Assembly: GCA_900547475.1 (NCBI GenBank)
Contig: URGW01000019.1
Location: forward strand, 1-64,000
DNA length: 64,000 bases
Direction: 5' to 3'
Source: an uncultured Clostridium sp.
GTDB lineage: Bacteria > Bacillota > Clostridia > Clostridiales > Clostridiaceae
Positions within the stretch are counted from its first letter, which is position 1. Each line of letters begins with the position of its first letter. This document shows, one piece after another, positions 63,237-64,000 of this stretch. The position numbers and the translations under genes were made by a program. The notes below the pieces were generated by a model. It searched no databases and was not told the DNA's origin. It saw only the letters and a list, made by a program, of their open reading frames with translations.

Positions 63237-64000
63237 TTATTTATTGAAGACTTTAAATGATGGCATTGGTGAAGCGGAAATTATATTTGGAATTTCAGAA
63301 ACTAAAGGAGCAAGGTATTCTAAAGCTTCTTCTTTTAGGTTATTTCCAGCTTCATTTATCCATTCAGTTGGGAAATACTTAACGTTATTAGCAATCTTAT
63401 CAGCTTCAATTAAGAAGTAAGAAGATTTATAAGGTATATTATTTTCTCTTTTTATTCCAATCATATAACCAGATTTACCAAGGCTAGCTTGTCTTAAAGC
63501 TTCATATCCAACTTCATAAGCTTCTTCTAAATCTATATTAGAAGCACAATGCATAGCACATCTTTGAAGAACTCCAAGTTCTAAAGATTTAACTCTACTA
63601 GTTATACCAGAAGAGATTATTAAATTCTTTAAGTAAGCACCAACACCACCTAATTGAGCATGTCCAAATTTATCGTGAGCTTGAGCATGGGCTTCTGCAA
63701 CAAATTTTCCTTCAGCAGTTCTTATTCCTTCAGAAACAACTATGTAAACTTGATTTTGTTCTTCAAATTTATTTTTTACATCACATAAAAATTTATCTAC
63801 ATCAAAAGCAGCTTCAGGTAAATAAATAAAATCTGCTACTAGTTTTCCATTTAACTTAGCTAACGCAGCAGATGCAGCTAACCATCCAGTATCACGCCCC
63901 ATAGTTTCTAAAATGAATATTCCATTGTTTATGTATACAGAGGAGTCAAGGTAAGTTTCAAGTACACTTGTTGCAATAAATTTAGCTGCACTACCAAAGC
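63237..64000 (-). CDS. 6-phosphofructokinase, partial (5' end beyond window)
   Basis: The C-terminal ~254 residues of a phosphofructokinase; the reading frame stays open through base 64000, so the start lies outside. Visible are GSAAKFIATSVLET, the substrate motif METMGRDTGWLAASAAL-type block, VVSEGIRTAEGKF, HAQLGGVGAYL and the ITSRVKSLELGVLQRC arginine region. The layout fits the PPi-type or mixed-substrate clade rather than the short ATP-PfkA. The phosphoryl donor cannot be told, since the deciding N-terminal residues are missing. ATG 63902 is internal, not a start. Confidence 0.88.
   Translation of the reverse strand, partial: FGSAAKFIATSVLETYLDSSVYINNGIFILETMGRDTGWLAASAALAKLNGKLVADFIYLPEAAFDVDKFLCDVKNKFEEQNQVYIVVSEGIRTAEGKFVAEAHAQAHDKFGHAQLGGVGAYLKNLIISSGITSRVKSLELGVLQRCAMHCASNIDLEEAYEVGYEALRQASLGKSGYMIGIKRENNIPYKSSYFLIEADKIANNVKYFPTEWINEAGNNLKEEALEYLAPLVSEIPNIISASPMPSFKVFNK

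Noticed and set aside
62840..63240. Transposase or IS in the repeat region
   Set aside because: No ORF, no transposase motif and no clear target duplication are visible.

Overview
This 64 kb window is very AT-rich chromosomal DNA. Strong GGAGG-type ribosome binding sites, TTG/GTG starts, stem-loop plus T-run terminators and the protein families present (class II GalT, clostridial Hcp, a group B-like [FeFe]-hydrogenase, an ECF transporter, ABC-F, CarD, DUF4397) point to an anaerobic low-GC Firmicute, most likely Clostridium sensu stricto. Species cannot be fixed from the sequence. No rRNA, tRNA, CRISPR array, prophage or transposase gene was seen.

Layout. 0-7 kb: sugar use, with an AraC-type regulator, a cytoplasmic neopullulanase-like GH13 enzyme, a ROK regulator and galT-galK. 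7-11.5 kb: a SAM hydrolase (DUF62) followed by a complete ECF transporter (UPF0397 S component, two-domain ATPase, T component) behind a promoter with PurR-like boxes. 11.6-18 kb: cell envelope, with a polysaccharide deacetylase, an OmpR/HisKA two-component pair, a secreted protein with three G-x-W repeats, a zinc-ribbon protein and an LCP ligase. 18.3-22.4 kb: type I pullulanase behind a LacI/CcpA-type operator, a nucleotidyltransferase and galM. 22.4-25.6 kb: a zinc uptake operon, znuA-znuC-znuB-zur, on the minus strand. 25.8-32 kb: an NCS2 purine permease, then a MarR regulator divergent from a heterodimeric ABC exporter, with twin operators between them. 32-35.5 kb: a LysM protein, CarD and an [FeFe]-hydrogenase-like protein. 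35.7-41.4 kb: a propeller sensor kinase, a Crp/Fnr regulator and hydroxylamine reductase (hcp). 41.8-45.6 kb: a Suv3-like RNA helicase and a PilZ glycan synthase.

45.8-57.9 kb is the most distinctive block: a one-directional Ter stress cluster. It has the predicted biosynthetic module (CitE-like aldolase, PRTase-TRSP protein, StiP/PELOTA protein, HAD phosphatase), then YceG, TelA with an N-terminal Q-rich heptad repeat, three TerD proteins and a PMCA-type Ca2+ ATPase. Together they suggest a calcium-linked stress response that also makes a nucleoside-like metabolite. This is inferred from published comparative genomics of Ter systems, not shown by the sequence.

57.9-64 kb: an ABC-F ATPase, an Asn-rich protein with a DUF4397 protein, a class V aminotransferase/cysteine desulfurase-like enzyme, and the 3' part of a phosphofructokinase gene that runs off the window. 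A long imperfect inverted-repeat element of about 270 bp lies at 62.8-63.05 kb. Half of a second copy in the opposite orientation forms the first ~130 bases, so this is a dispersed hairpin element sitting at gene 3' ends.
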